Position numbers and translations under genes: made by a program. A DNA stretch of 64,000 nt from Klebsormidium nitens. Its lineage: Eukaryota; Streptophyta; Klebsormidiophyceae; Klebsormidiales; Klebsormidiaceae. Below are positions 11,704 to 25,030 of this stretch, one piece after another. A model generated the notes under the pieces. That model was not told the DNA's origin. It ran no database searches and was given only the letters and a program-made list of their open reading frames with translations. The DNA lies in the NCBI GenBank assembly GCA_000708835.1, contig DF237334.1:20289-84288 (forward strand). The letters run 5' to 3'. The stretch's first letter is position 1. The number at the start of each line of letters is the position of its first letter.

Positions 11704-13690
11704 AGCCAGCTCTGGTAGGCCCGTAATGGCTTTCGTCTCAGATTATTCTGTTCGTGCACATATGTAATTATAGCTTGAGTCTTGACGAAGATACCAAGGA
11801 CAGCTTTGTATTGTTCGTACATATCCAGGTGTTGAAACCGCTCGCCGTAAGCAGCGCCAGAAGTTGCTTCCTAGGTCTACATGTTGACTTTCTTCAAGCG
11901 GGACAGGGAATGTGGGATTGCGCCATGGCTAGTCAGTTTGCATATGTAGGATATGTGCACCCTGATTGCAAGTATGCTAGAAAGCTAGTACGATTCAACT
12001 CTCCAAGGAGATTATTGTGTAGATATATGGACAATACGATCACCGTCCGGGGTCCGAGCATATATTTGCCATCGTTAGATTGTGTGTGAACTGGATATTG
12101 AACTGGTGGCCCTTGCCATTACGAGGATGTGAAGGATCACGCCTACATGCAACGAACGGGTAAGTCGACACCGGCGGCACATATGAAATTGTGTGGTTGT
12201 CGAGTTCTCTTCTCAGAAATTTTGGTGCGTGCAAGAGCAAGTTAAGAATTGTACGTGCGTTCGTACGCTTGAAGTACGAAATGACTGGGGTCTTAGCCGG
12301 GCGAACGATTCGGAACAATCAAGTGCACGTACGTTCGCAATTACCTCGATCCTGTACGGCAACTCAAGTGTTCCTTTCGTTGGAACAAAACCCAAACTAG
12401 TTGCATGACTGTTGGCATACATATCTGCACAATGACTAGTTCCAAATTCGATGATGTTTAATCGTACCCGGCCCTTTGACCCTTCAAGTCTGAGTAAGTC
12501 TCAACAACTTGGGCCGCTATAAGTTAGATTATATAGTCCACATTCGTGCAATTCAACCGCGAAGACCGCAAGAGAAACGAGCGGGGGGGCCTCGGGGGGG
12601 CGGCAGCCCCTTGATATATTAGGTGCAAAAGCTGTCGATCAACTGCACACGAGAGAAGGAAGCAACATGTGGAACTTGTCAAAGACAACTTCAAGCACTC
12701 GCTTCGTACTCCCTCCTGGGAGCACTGCCGCTGTAACACCGAGTTCGCTTGGCGAACACCAATTTTATAAGAAAATGGTCATTATTCCACCGGTGTAGTA
12801 GGGACTAGGTAGGTAGGTATCCTACGGATAAGTCCTACACCTAACTTATCAGAAGTACCTAGGCAGGTACCAAGATTCGTCATCTTGAGCTGTCATGACA
12901 GCTCATCCTCACGGTGCCAGTACCTATTGCCTACCTAGTGACTCGGATCGGCTAGAGGCTATAAATGTACCTGCTGGAGTCTGGAGGCGACTGTTCGAAC
13001 AGTACCGGTACACCGGTAGGTACCTACCTAGATGAATGCACAGATTCCTGTTACCTGTACCTATACACTGCAGCAGACGCTGACGTGACGGAATCAGACG
13101 GCGGATACGACACGAAGGATATACGTACGGCAGATTGCATACCTCGCATTTCAACCGGTACATAACACACGCAATGATTTGCTGTCGTACCGACTTCCTT
13201 GTACCTACTGGAAACAGAAACACCCGTGGGCCGTACACCGGTACGCACCCTAAGAGGTACCTACCGTAGGTACTAGGTACGTAGGACTTTGGCAACTCTC
13301 GTGTGACCAAAGTGTGACCCAACCACCTAACCACCTTACCGCCTCCCGGTTCGACCCCACCCGTCTCCCGGGCGCCTATCTACGGTATGCCTAGCTGCCA
13401 GAATTGAGTCGACGCTCGTAACCCGGCTCGGGGTCCCGGCCGCCGTCCTCGTCGCCATGGGGTCGGCCAACCCAGCCTCAGAGGTTTTTGCATGAGGAAA
13501 CAATTTTAAGAATGGTACCTATTGAACTTTGAAGCTATGGCCCGCCGACAAGTCGTTGACAAAAGTTCCATGCGCCGTCGGTACCAATTTTGTGGTGCGG
13601 GGTATCGTACCCTGGAGGTACTTGGTCGAGAAGTCTGACGCCCATGTTCTCTGTCAGGCACGGGTGACGGAAGAGGCAAGTACTAAGGTC
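11704..13690. other. Intergenic with GTAGGTACC-rich foldback sequence
   Basis: No gene was recognised. From about 12806 to 13290 the motif family GTAGGTACCTACCTAG recurs on both strands. It pairs across 12806-12826 with about 12922-12943 (ACTAGGTAGG / CCTACCTAGT) and recurs at 13015-13030 and 13255-13285. A palindrome (GAGCTGTCATGACAGCTC) lies near 12885. This looks like one or more degraded foldback or MITE elements. Confidence 0.4.
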
Positions 13691-13693
13691 TAA

Positions 13694-14082
13694 GGGTGTC
13701 GTTCCACTAGCGGCCGGCAGAACATTTTAAATTCTGTGATTGGCTGAATATTGCTCTACCGTCGGTCAACTACCGGAGTTCCGGGCAAATAAATGCCACG
13801 TCGGCGGCACAACTTTTATTAAAACTCGACCCGACAATTTGATGGGTCGAGTTTTAAATAAAAGTTGTGCCGGGACGTGGCACCGAGTCTGCGAATCGCA
13901 TGCCGCCACGTTGGATTCTGCATTCAATGCTCTATTTTTTGGCGCAAACTCTGCCGGTCAGCTGTTCCACTAGCTGCCGGAAATTGGAAATATATCAGAC
14001 TTCCGGGCAAATTCCGGCTGCTTTAGAACCACATACTTTATTGATTTTTGCACCTGTGCAGGCCGCTAGTGGAACGACACCC
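13694..14082. mobile_element. Tourist-like (PIF/Harbinger-type) MITE, 389 bp
   Basis: Perfect 22-bp terminal inverted repeats begin GGGTGTCGTTCCACTAGC. They are flanked by a 3-bp TAA duplication (13691-13693 and 14083-14085). TAA/TWA target sites with GG-starting TIRs are the hallmark of PIF/Harbinger elements and Tourist MITEs. There is no transposase. The interior holds a long near-perfect palindrome (13795-13881) and an internal second copy of part of the TIR (near 13963). Confidence 0.85.
13795..13881. repeat. Long palindrome inside the MITE
   Basis: Two arms of about 37 bp face each other across a spacer of about 11 bp. Arm cores are GGCACAACTTTTATT with AAAACTCGACCC, mirrored by GGGTCGAGTTTT with AATAAAAGTTGTGCC. 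The right arm differs by a base or two. Transcription would give a stable hairpin. Confidence 0.85.
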
Positions 14083-14821
14083 TAAAATTATACCTTTTAA
14101 TAATACCCTGAATATTGGCTCACGGCCCACGGGCCGCACCAAGCCAGGTACCGTCGCTACCCTGACCGGGGCCGCCACACACTAGGTACAATCGGCCGGG
14201 ACGATGGGAGACGCAGGTCGGGAGTCGGGACCGGTGATACACGGTCGGTACTCCCGAGTCAAGACTCCCAGAACAAGCAGTGCACATTGCTGCGTGCACC
14301 CGGCTGCTCTGTCGGAGTCTGTCCCAGGCATGTGCCCTGTGCGGCTGCACAACTGCACACTGCACACTGCACACACGTACCTACTGCAGAGTGGCGGACT
14401 CTGGAGGCTTTTAGGCGCGATCCAGCCACCGGAGATCTCTCGACTCCTGATCGAGCTGCAGCCGCAGGTGTCCTTGTCCTGCCTAGAAATCCGGCGAAAG
14501 GCCAGCTGAGAGGTAGCGAGCCGATTTGCTAAGGCCCGTAAGGGGTTCATGCAGGGCTCCAGCTGGAGCTTCAAGTTCAGGGCTTCCACCACCGTCGAAT
14601 GCTGGCCCTCGTGTGGTTGCCGGGGCGATCAGCGATGACCTATCTGCAAGGCGCTTCGTAGGAGGGAAATCCTGCAAGAGGCAGCCAGCTCAGTAGCGGT
14701 GTTCCTCGCCAATGCACAAAGATCAGAGGAAGGGGCTGGGGTATTGAGAGGTGGTTGACATTCGTTGCAATGGCCTGGTGATTGAAAAGGGGGTTTCCCG
14801 GCAGAAAATTGAGATCCAGGA

Positions 14822-17800
14822 ATGGCGCAACGTCTCCTGAGGGCCTTGTCTCCTTTCAGGAGGAGGTCTGCTGCGCAGGTGAGACTGTCAGATCTGGCTG
14901 CCAGTTGGCGTCATTCATACTGGCGAGAGATCTGCTCTCTTAGCTTGACATTGTCCTTCCTCACACGATTTTGCACATAATGCGGGCTGCCCTGTGCGTC
15001 AACTCCTTCTTATGAACGGGTTTTGAGCGTCAAGTAGTCTTCTGCATTGACAATGTGGGGGCGCATTCACAGAGCGAGCCATCTCTGTGGCAGCCGCAAC
15101 TCGTTGCATTTGTCGGCTTGTTTTTCTGGGAACGGTCCCTGACGTCCGGACAAGTCCAGACTTATTCATGGCGCCCTTCGGAACGAATCCCGTACTTCAG
15201 AGTTGGGTCGTACTTGTAATGGCGCCATGCTTAACCAATCTCAAACGTTACATGCCCGGGATTTGGCGCGCAGGGTTTTGTTGATAGAGCTCAAAAAACA
15301 GGCAGGTTTTGTTCAAGGCGCCTTGATTTCAAGTCCTGAAACGTGCGCTCTCAGGTGCCATCTCTTCACGTTGCTGCTGCTTGTCCGTGACTCCAGTCTG
15401 AGAACATTTGATGGAAACTCTGTCTGGATATGACTGCTTTCATCCTACCATTATCTGTTTGCTACTGTTGTTTGTTGTCCTGCGATCGAGGAGCAGTTTA
15501 AGCAAGCACTCTGGGACACTGATTGTGCAACATCTGAAAAGCAGACGTAATTTGCACATTCTGATCTGGTGAAGCACGCATTGAGCACTCCGAATTCTGG
15601 CAGAGCTCAAGTTGGTGAAATCCTTTTAAGAAGTTGCAGTCGCTATATCAGTTGCCACGTTGCGCAGCTGGCCTCCTCAATAGACCGGGCACGAGCATGC
15701 GATTCCAAGTAGAAGAGAATTACTGGAACCGCCTTTATTGCCACATTGTTGGTTCATCCTTGTTGAAGTCTCTTCAATGCCACACTTTAGCAACGGCGCC
15801 TAGAAAACTGGGAGCGAGGGACATGAGAACTTGGTCCTAGTCACTCAGAGTACTAGTGGAGTTGCGACTTCTTCATCAGGCCTGATTTGCGTGCACTGAT
15901 CCACACAAAGGAAAGAGCACCTTTTCTGGTCTGCTCGCTGGCTGCGATCGATCCACCAACTTTGACCGCTTGGTGCTAAGGTTTCAGCTCAAGCATCAGT
16001 GAGGTCTCTCTGTGGCTCCTTTTGCAGTTTGCTGACTGCATTGCACTTTGTTGGCATCATTTGCTTTGGCCCACACGTTGGAAGCAACCCCTCAATAAGC
16101 TAAGAACGGATGTGAGATGCTATCGGGCGTGGTCCAAGTGCAACATGAGATATGAGAACATTCGCCCACATTCCCAAGGGCACAAGCAGACAGGATCTGA
16201 CACTTTTGTAGCAGCGGGAAAGCATGTACCTCTCTGCGCATTACATAGTCCGTAAACTTGCCTGACGGCATTGTTGCATATTTCAAGCGATCCAGGGCTC
16301 CGCTTATCGACATTGCTCAGATTATTCGCCCTCTTTACCTGTTGCAGAAAGCGCAGGAGGCCAAGGAGGAAGAAGAACGCAAGGCGCAGCTTCTGAAGGA
16401 CAAGGAGGACTTGGAAGCGGGGGGTCCATTCTCGCGTGCTAGGACAGACGAGGAGCGGAAGTTGCAGGCGGCCCGGCGGAAGGAACACGAGGTTGCGAGG
16501 GCGCAGCTGTTTGCGGGGAGGGAGGAGGCCCCCATAAAAGCAAATGGAATCCACGAAGGGGAAGGCAGGAATGGCGAGGAGTCGCGGACAGTTGGGAGTT
16601 CGCCGAGCAGAGCTAGAGGGGTGGGGCCGCCTGGCAAGTTCAGGGACGGCGGGCCGCGGGAGAATGGTGCGCTTCGGCAGGAGAATGGGACGGGGCGGTT
16701 CCGGTTTGAGAATGGTGATGCTGAAAGGGCGCAGATGAAGGTGAGGGGCTTTGGAATGCGTGCATCCGTTCCTTTGTCTGATTATAAGTGGGGGAGGAAT
16801 CTGGAAGCTCAACAATCTGTGGGCGCGTGAGAAGAGGAAGTCAAGATCAGACACGAGCTTTCTCGGGCAGAGATGCAGGTACTCTGTTTTGGCGCCTCGC
16901 CAGGTCGGGTCACGCTTGATTGAAAGGCTGCCTGCTGTCTGGCTGGCGAGATAAGTCCATTCATGAGAAGCAGCCCTCTGCTTACTGTCAGCAAGATAGT
17001 CTGCAGGTCGCAACATGGGTGCTTGCTGTAGGGCCCATTTGCTTTAGGGTGCGCGTAGACCGAAATGCTGCAAAAAGCTTTTCCAGATTTTTTTGCCAAT
17101 CGGAAGGCTTTCAAGATCCACGTGGGAACCCAAGGTATGTACCAGAGGAGCTGTATGGGTTGAAAAGTACCCTACCTTCTACCTGTCGGTACTGCAAAGG
17201 CAACAGGGGAGGCCAAGTAGGTTATCGGTCCACGCGCAACCTTACCTGTTGGAATCGCGCACACAACAAGGACAGAGCAGGAACAAGCCCGACAGAATGT
17301 TGTCTTCATTGCAGCAGTGAACAGGACTCATTGCTCCTGAACGACAAGCATTTGCTTCCTATTCGGCTAGGGGGGTTTACATAGGGGGGTCTTCCCTGAT
17401 TCCCCTGCCTCTTACTCTTTCCACCCCCCCAAGGTCTTAGTCTTTCTCCCCCCCCACACGTTTGCAGGAGTCACCAGGCAACTTCTCCCCCGTAAGCCCT
17501 CTGACGGCTGCCGCCAGCAGCAGCAGCAGCAGCCCCTCCTTACAGGGGGTCCCGATGAACGGCACGTCCTCCCCCCTCTCAGACCGAGCGTCGCCCCCCC
17601 AGGGGGGCAAACCCAAGCCCTCAGAGGGCAGCTTCAGCTCCCCCCTGTCTGGAAACCCGCTCCTGTCAACCCTCTCGGAGCTGTCGAAAAACTCGGTACA
17701 GCCGACGTCCACTGCGCAAGATGCGGGGGAGACAAAACGGCCGCTCGCGAGGCCGCTGAACATCAGCTTTATGGGCAGTTATAACAGGGAGAGGGCAGAG

Positions 17801-20800
17801 AGCGACGAGCTGAAAGAAGGGGCGAGGGCGGCGTCGCCACGCCCCCGGGGGGGGGCAGATCCGGATGTCCAGAAAGAGCTCGTGAAGACGCCGGCGCGTG
17901 AGGAGGTTAAGCAAACCAGCACACAGGTCAAGCAGCACACCGCAGAGGTTAAGCAAACCAGTCTGGAGGTTAAGATTCCTGAGCCGGTGGAAGAGCCAGA
18001 GGGGCCGACGGCGGCCTCGCCGTTCCGCCTCACGACCAGCCCGATCTACATGCCCCCAGAACCGAAGGTGCGGCGACCGCTGCCCCCCCGGGAGGAACAC
18101 GAGGACGAGATTCCGTGGGCAAAGGACAGCATGATGCGGCGGGGGGGTTGGGCGAGCATGATCATGGATGAGAGTACGTACAACCTGCCGCGCATCGCCG
18201 TACGGGTTTCGTCGCCGGATACGGGGCTGGGGGGGGGGCGGTGTCCCCCCGGTTTGCGTCCCCGGGGGTCTCTCCAAGGTACCCGAACGGCAGCCGCAGC
18301 CCCCGACACGCGGCGCCGACGCGCGCGGTCAGGGGGCTGAAAACGCCGGAGAAGCAGCCCCCCAAAACGAGGTCGCCGGGCAGCTTCTCGGCCCCCCTGG
18401 TGCGAACGGAGCCGCCAGGGGGCCGCAGCCCTAAGCAGGGGTTCATGAGGGGGACAGCGAGCAGCAAGGTGAAGACAGCGAATGCAAAGGAGGGGGGGAG
18501 AATCAGGACCAGTAGTACCCCCCGGAAAAAGATTCTACCGCCAGTGGAGGCCAAAAGAGACGACGCTTTTGCTGGTGAGGGTGGGAATATGTCGGAATTA
18601 CGTTCTGAGTTTGTATTTGTTTGCTTTCGACTTTGTGCTTGTTTGCATTTACCCATTGGCTGACTGATTGATAGACTGTTTTGACTCAACTAACTAAATT
18701 GGAATGATCAAGATCGTGTTCATGTTCTGAGAAAGTGACAGCTGGCGGCTGAAGTTGGCATTTTTAAAGGCCTTTCTGTCATCCAGATTCGGAACAGACC
18801 CTGTGAGCCCTGTACACCAAGAGCTGCCAGACCCTGGTATTCTTGCTTTCTTTTTGGATTGTTCGTGTTGAGGAAAGCCGTTGTCTCTGCTTGGTTGTTG
18901 ACTTGACAAGTTGTGCAGAACTCTATCATGTTTGGTGTGAGCATACCCAAAAGAAGCGCCTCTTCAAGAAAAGCATAACACATGTAAAGGTGTTCAATGT
19001 CGGAGTGATAAGGGTTTGTGAGGACAAAGCTTTTACTGGTCCTCTTTCATTTGACAGGCTCTATCAGTCTTGCCGTTAGTCATTGAAGAAGCAGGACAGA
19101 CACATGCTGGAAGTGACCTCGATTTAGTCTGCCTTCTGACGGTTAGGCTGGCCGTCATCCGACTAAGACACAATCACCAAATGCGAGGTTGTACTAAAGC
19201 CCTACCGCCCATCAACGAACAATTTCTGATCTTCACTTCCCCGACTGTTCAGGCGACAAGCTGTTGGACTTTGGCGCCAGCTTCAGCCCCGCAGAGCGCG
19301 GCTCGGAGTTGTTCCTCCGCAAAGCCAAGCAGCCCGTCTCCGGCGGGAGAGCCTTTGGCGCTGGAGATCGCCATAACCGTCTTCATCGCAGCGCCAGCTT
19401 CCCCGCTGTCGGGGTCACTCCCTCCGAGATGGCCGAACTCGCAGCGCTCAAAGCGCAGCTCTCAGCCGCGCTCCACATCCCCTCCCCCTCGGCTGCCCGC
19501 AGGAAGGACCCCCCGCCTGAAAGCCAAGCCGCAATACCCGAAACCCTGCTGAAGAGCCCGCTGAAGAGCCCGCTGAAGGGCCCCCAAAAGAGCTTGCTTG
19601 TGAAAACAAAGAGCGTTGGGGGGGTGCCGGAGGTTGATCTTTCCGGGGGGGTAGAGGAGCCCCCAGCTGTCCCAGCAGATGTGCCCCTGGCGGCAGAAGC
19701 TGCCTTCTCCGCACCTCTCAAGAGCCCCAAGTCGCCTTTAAAGGCGCTCTCCGGCGGGGCAGTTGCACAGCCTACCAAGTCCCCCGCCGAGAAGCCGCGC
19801 ACCGCCTCACCCCGGCGCTCGAGCTCGCCTCTGCGGAAGCCCGTCGCCTCTCCCAAGGCTGCCTCGCCGAAGGGCCCTGTTCCGACCAAGGACGCGCCTT
19901 CCCCCACCTCGGCGCGGAGCACTTCGGGTCAAACAGGCTCCCCGAGCCCCAGCCCCAAGTCGCCCAGTGTGAAAAAGCCCCCACCCGCCCCCAGGAACAA
20001 ACCCGTCTTGGAAGTCGACGTCCCCGCTCGCCCGAGCCTGGTGACCTCACTCCTCGCGAGCCCCGGAAGGGGATCCCCCCGTAGCAGCCCCTCTTCTCTT
20101 CACTCCCCCGCGTCCAGCCCCTCTAGGAGCCCCCTCCGCGCGAGGCGCGCCTCTTCCCCCTCGGGGGCGTCTTCGCTGATGTCACCCACGGCGGCGAGCC
20201 TCAACAAGGCAATCCCCGGGAGCCCCCAGGCGCGATCCCCGAGCCCCAGCCGACTCTCGCGGTCGCAGTCCGTTGGAGGCGACGAGAAAACGCCGTCCCC
20301 CCGAATGTCAGCCGTGCGGAGCAACTCGCTTCCGGTGAATCTCGACAGACTACCGGGGTTGGGCAAGACCCGGCGGGCGTCGAGCCCGACGCCCGGCGTG
20401 CGGGCGGGCACGCAAGGGGGCTCGGAAAAGCGCGTGGGGAGCCCCGGGCGGGCGAAGCTGAAGCCGGCGGTGCCGAAACGGGAGGTGACGAAGAGGGAAC
20501 TAGGCACGAGGAGACTGTCGGACGTGTCGTCTGGGTCGAGCGAGGAGTTGGTCGATTTGGGAGAGCCGACGTCGCTTCTGCCCGACGATCTTGCGCCGTC
20601 TGAGGAGGGGTCACAGTCCGTGAGTGAGCTGGTTTCTTCCCAGGGAGGAAGCGGCGAGGTGCCAGCAGAAGAGGCCCTGTCTGATAAGGCTGCAGACAAG
20701 GATGCTGACATAATCAGCGACGGGAAGGATGATGTCAGAAGCAACTGGAAGGCTGACGTCAGCAAAGACGGAGCTAAGCTGGTTGCGGAGGCTGAGGGCA

Positions 20801-23743
20801 AGGTGGCGGTTCCTGAAGCAGTGGATGAGGCGGGTCAAGAAGCAGCAAATGATACGCCGACTAGAGAAATTGAACAGATTGGGAGTGGTGGAGAGGGAAA
20901 CGGTGAAGTTATTAAGGCGGTTCGGGAGGACGATCAAGAATCCAAGAAGGGCGGGGTGCAGCAAATGGTCGCTTCCGTGAACGCAACCTCCGCTAAATCG
21001 AACGAGGCCGCTACTTTCGCTTTTGCCAAGCACGCTGACGTCATCAAGGTGCAGGAGGTGGAGACCGAGACGCAGGTCGAGTTTGGCGCGGGGGAGTTCC
21101 CCTCAGCTGCTAGCCGCGGGCTCATTCTCGAGGACGACTCGCTGGAGATGCTCCCGGGGGCGCCTCTCGTGGCCGCCAATCGCGTCACCAATCCAGAGGG
21201 GGGGGCAGCTTCAGCTGGGACTCCTAGTGTGCACGGAGGGGGGGAAACGAAACATGGCTCGCTTTCGGAGCCCAGTGCTGAGGTCCAGAGGAAACAAGTG
21301 GTGTCGATCAGCGAGAAAGAGCGGCGCCGGGCCGAGGTCGCGAACCTGCTGGCGGCGTTACAGGAGCGGGAGGAGATCGACTACATTGCGCGCCTCGTGC
21401 GCAGGGCGCAGCGCGAGAAGGCGCAGCTCTCGCGGCCGGCCAGGCCCGAGGACGACCCCCCCAGCGTGACGAGCAGCCTCGACAGCCTGGGGTCGGCCGG
21501 GGCGCATTTCGAAAAGGGGGGGGAGCCCGATGGGGAGAGCGTTCAGAAGGCGGGCGAAGTACATAGGACGAGCGCGGAGAAAGCGCCTGAGGCCCCCAGG
21601 AAGAGCTCTGAGGAGGGCACGAAGGTCTCTACTGCGGAGAAGTTCGACGACATCAGCCCCCCGGAAGCTGAGGGTCCGGCGGGGCTTGCGGGGTGGAGCA
21701 AGATTTTGGGTGCGAGCGAGGGGGGCGAGACGGCGGTGTGGGTGGATGCGGGAGCAAGGGTTTTGGAACCCCCTGAAGAGAAAGCCACGGACGCAGTGCT
21801 ACAGGCAGTGGAGACGGTTGTCTCTTCCAAGGGGGTGCCTGAGGAGCCAGAGCGGAGGGTGGTGCAAAGCCGGGCCGAGGTGGGGGTTGTGCAGGGAGAG
21901 GAAACCGCAGTTTCCGTTAGCAAGATGGAGGTGGCTCCCATGGCTGGTGTTCGGGACCGAGGATTGGAGAGCTCGTCCCCTACGGTCGACGCGAAGGTGA
22001 GCGATCGCCTTGGTGATTGATTCCGATCGGTGGCATACAATAGGATCCTGTTCTTGCCTTCCCTTGTTCAACAACTCAGTGATTTGATTCATTTTGTTGG
22101 CGTTCTGTCGGGCCCTGCTTTTGCCCCTCCCACTGTTCATTCATCCCCTGTCTGTGACGGTTGGGACAACATGTTCTCAATTTGACCTCCTTAGCAGCAG
22201 TGCAGGCATTGCCGCAAAATGCTGTGAAACGCAGATTTGACTGGGGCGAACTTGGAGAAACCGAAAGGCACACCTGGACTTTCAGCAGCTTCATTTCTGG
22301 AAGATGCAACAGATCTTATTGGTGCAAACCCTTTGGTTACAGGAGCCACCCCGGCGCAAGGAAAGCGCCACCATCAGCATGCCCGAGAAACCCGCTAGGG
22401 GTGCGGCCGAGGGGCCCGAGACCGGGCTGTGGGACACCCACCCCAGCCCGACGTCTCCGCTGGACTTCCTGGACGAGATGCAGGGTGAGCCGTCCAAACC
22501 TTTCAAATTTTGTGGTCGCCGTCTAGCTTACGGTAAATGACTTTCCACTTGTAATGAAAGTGGCTCGGAAAGTGGCTAGGATCGTCCAAACCAGTCGTCA
22601 GTCGTCAAGAGCCGTCCGAACCAAGTGTTGTGCCGGATGGCTCTGCAAATGCTGTGTCAACCCGTCCACAATGGTCTCTAACCGTCCACAGTTGAAGGGC
22701 CTGTTAGCCGTTCTGCCCGCGAGCTCACTGCTTCGCTGTTCTTCATCATCAACCTGGCTTTCGAGTTGGCAACACAGCCCACGCCTGAGGTCAAGGCTTC
22801 GCCGACCTCCTCTGTTCTGGTGCGTTCCGTCCGTCCGTTGGCTTCTTCGACCCTTGTCTCAATTTCGTAACTGACTCACCTCATTCGTCCTCCTGCAGAC
22901 ACCCCCGGACCAGTCGCTAAACCGACTTCCCACGAGAAGTCGCGCTTCCGAAAGGCGCCGAGACCCGACCTAAGGAACCCTGTGGTTTACGTCGAGACCG
23001 CGCTCGCACATGCGGGGCTCACGGCGCCCGAGCCGCACCCGCTGCCCGAGTGGTTTAGCCAAACCGAGGTCCTTAACCCGGCGCTCTTCCAGGAGCTGGA
23101 GCGCCAGGTCGACGCGGACCTCCTCCCGTCCGGTGGCCACCGCAAGGGCGCCACGTGGCGCCTCTCGCTCGACTCGACCGCGCTGCGCGACGCGTACTCG
23201 CGGCCGCACACCCCCCGCAAGGAGGGCTACCCGGACCGCCGGATGCTGTTCGACCGCATGGACGAGGTGCTGGGGGAGCTGCTCGCGCCGCACCGCGGCC
23301 CCCCCCTCGGGAAGCGGCGGCTGCGGCCGTTGCGGCGCCCGGGCCGGCGGCGCGCGCGGCGGCGGCGCGAGTGCGACGGACGACGGACCCCGGCCGGGTC
23401 CGGACCGGTCGGCGNNNNNNNNNNNNNNNNNNNNCGGTCGGCGGCGCGGCCCGGGGCGGACGCTCGTCGCGGCGTGGTCGCGACGTGCGACGACGACGCC
23501 CCCGGCCCGGGGGGTGACCCCGGGTTTGACGCGTGCTCCCCGCAGGGGGTGGAGGAGTTGCTGCAGAAGTGCCTCCCCCAGGCGCAGCGCAAGTGGGACA
23601 ACTTTGAGGTGGAGGAGGCGGAGGTGGGGGTGGAAGTGGAGGTGGGCATCCTGGACGATCTCATCGGCGAGGCGGTGCAGGGGTTCATTGCGATGGAGCA
23701 ACAGAGGGGGGGCCGGCGGCGGGTCCACCCGGTCGCTTCTTGA
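14822..23743 (+). CDS. TRM/LONGIFOLIA-like protein with C-terminal DUF4378
   Basis: Inferred exons are 14822-14878 (MAQRLLRALSPFRRRSAAQ), 16348-16740, 17468-18574, 19253-21996, 22343-22484, 22899 to about 23370 and 23546-23743. The N-terminus is a charged coiled coil (KAQEAKEEEERK). A very long Ser/Pro/Lys/Glu-rich disordered middle follows (repeated KSPLK, SPSP and EVKQTS motifs). The C-terminus has the DUF4378 pattern: VVYVETALAHAGL, LPEWFSQTEVLNPALFQELE, DRRMLFDRMDEVLGELL, then RKWDNF and VEVGILDDLIGEAVQGF. In land plants this family (TON1-recruiting motif proteins) ties the TON1/PP2A complex to cortical microtubules and controls cell shape and division plane. A frame break at a 10-G run near 18230 and the N gap inside the last intron show assembly trouble. 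The first exon is predicted only from phase and splice sites. Confidence 0.7.
23415..23434. other. Assembly gap (20 N)
   Basis: A run of N lies in an extremely GC-rich stretch inside the probable last intron of the TRM-like gene, between a donor near 23371 (GTGCGACGG) and the acceptor at 23545. The true gap length is unknown. Confidence 0.95.
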
Positions 23744-25030
23744 AGCGCGTCGGGGGGGGGGTACTCAGACGAGAATTTGGAGGGAGGCGGGGTCGCTGAG
23801 TGTTTGAGTGGTTGAAAGGTGGTGGGAGTCCCACTTCGGGGGCGGAACATCAGTCGCGCGAAGTAGGGGATGGAGGAGGATTGCAATCTGGGCGGGCGTT
23901 GGGGGGGTTTACCGTACCAGAAGCTCTTGACGGACGGCTTGCATGTGTTGACCACGAGCGATGCATCGCGTGTTGTTTGCTGACTATTTATGCTGTTGGG
24001 AACGGTAGGAAGTTGTGCCCATTGAGGCGCACCTCTAAGTAGCTGGGCCCTCTTTTGAAGCAAAGAGCCTGCTGTGGGCAGGAGTGCCGGCCCTGACTAA
24101 TCGTGGTGACCCGGGCAAGGGTGCTAACCCGTTAGCTTGAAACAGGGACAGGGTGTTTGCCGTTTCTGCTTGGACAGACCGCCTTTGGACTTTAAGGCTC
24201 GGACCGACGAGTTGAACCTTATTACCTAAGTAAGACTTGGGCCGAAAGAAACGTCGAGTTGGGCTGCTTGCGGCTTAGTGCTGCCTTGATTGGAGATGAT
24301 GTACCATAGAGCTAAGCTAGAAGAAAGTGCGACCACTGGCAAGTTGCACAGGTTCTCTCACCGGCTTGCTTTACTTTATCGTTTAGGAATCGCGTCAAAC
24401 AATTCAGGGTAGGGCCTTTCGTTTACCTAGCATAGGATCGTCGTAGGTTTATTGTTTGATTGATGACTTTCTTCTACTCTTGTATTGTACCGTATACGTT
24501 GTAGTGCCTTACGATTGAAAGAATCTGTGTTGTATAGTACATGATAGCTCGGATTTCTTTCGATTCCAATGATGATGGGCGGCCCTAATCACATGTGCAT
24601 TACTGTTTGTATTGCAAGCCTGAAGAAGCTATACCAAGGACGCTCGTCGGATGTGTTAGTATCTTGGTTAGAAGCTTGATCCATCCAACTAATCGAAGGT
24701 AGCTTGCAAGCATGACTACCTTACATTTGTGCGCCCGGTCAATTCTGAGTTCAGCAAAGCGGGTGTATACCTCGGTTCCGATCGATCGAGGATGACCATG
24801 TCCAGGCAGTGACCAGCACTTGCACCGTTGCGGTGGCTGTGATTGCATGATTGAGTAGACGGTTGTTGTTGACCTGTTCGACATGCCTTCAAGTTCGCTT
24901 TATGGAATGCTTACACAGGTATAGCTAGATCGCTCGGCCCGGCCCATGACTGAATGAACGATAAATGAACTTTTTCATATATTTGTTATTTGTTATTGTT
25001 TGATTAGCGTCGGTTCGGAGCCGTGATCGG
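23744..25030. other. 3' flank and intergenic sequence
   Basis: Presumed 3' UTR of the TRM-like gene, followed by AT-richer sequence. No open frame with family features was found. Confidence 0.4.

Noticed and set aside
20100-20801. Long minus-strand ORFs over the TRM-like middle exon
   Set aside because: Ser/Pro-rich coding DNA of high GC opens antisense frames. No independent family features.
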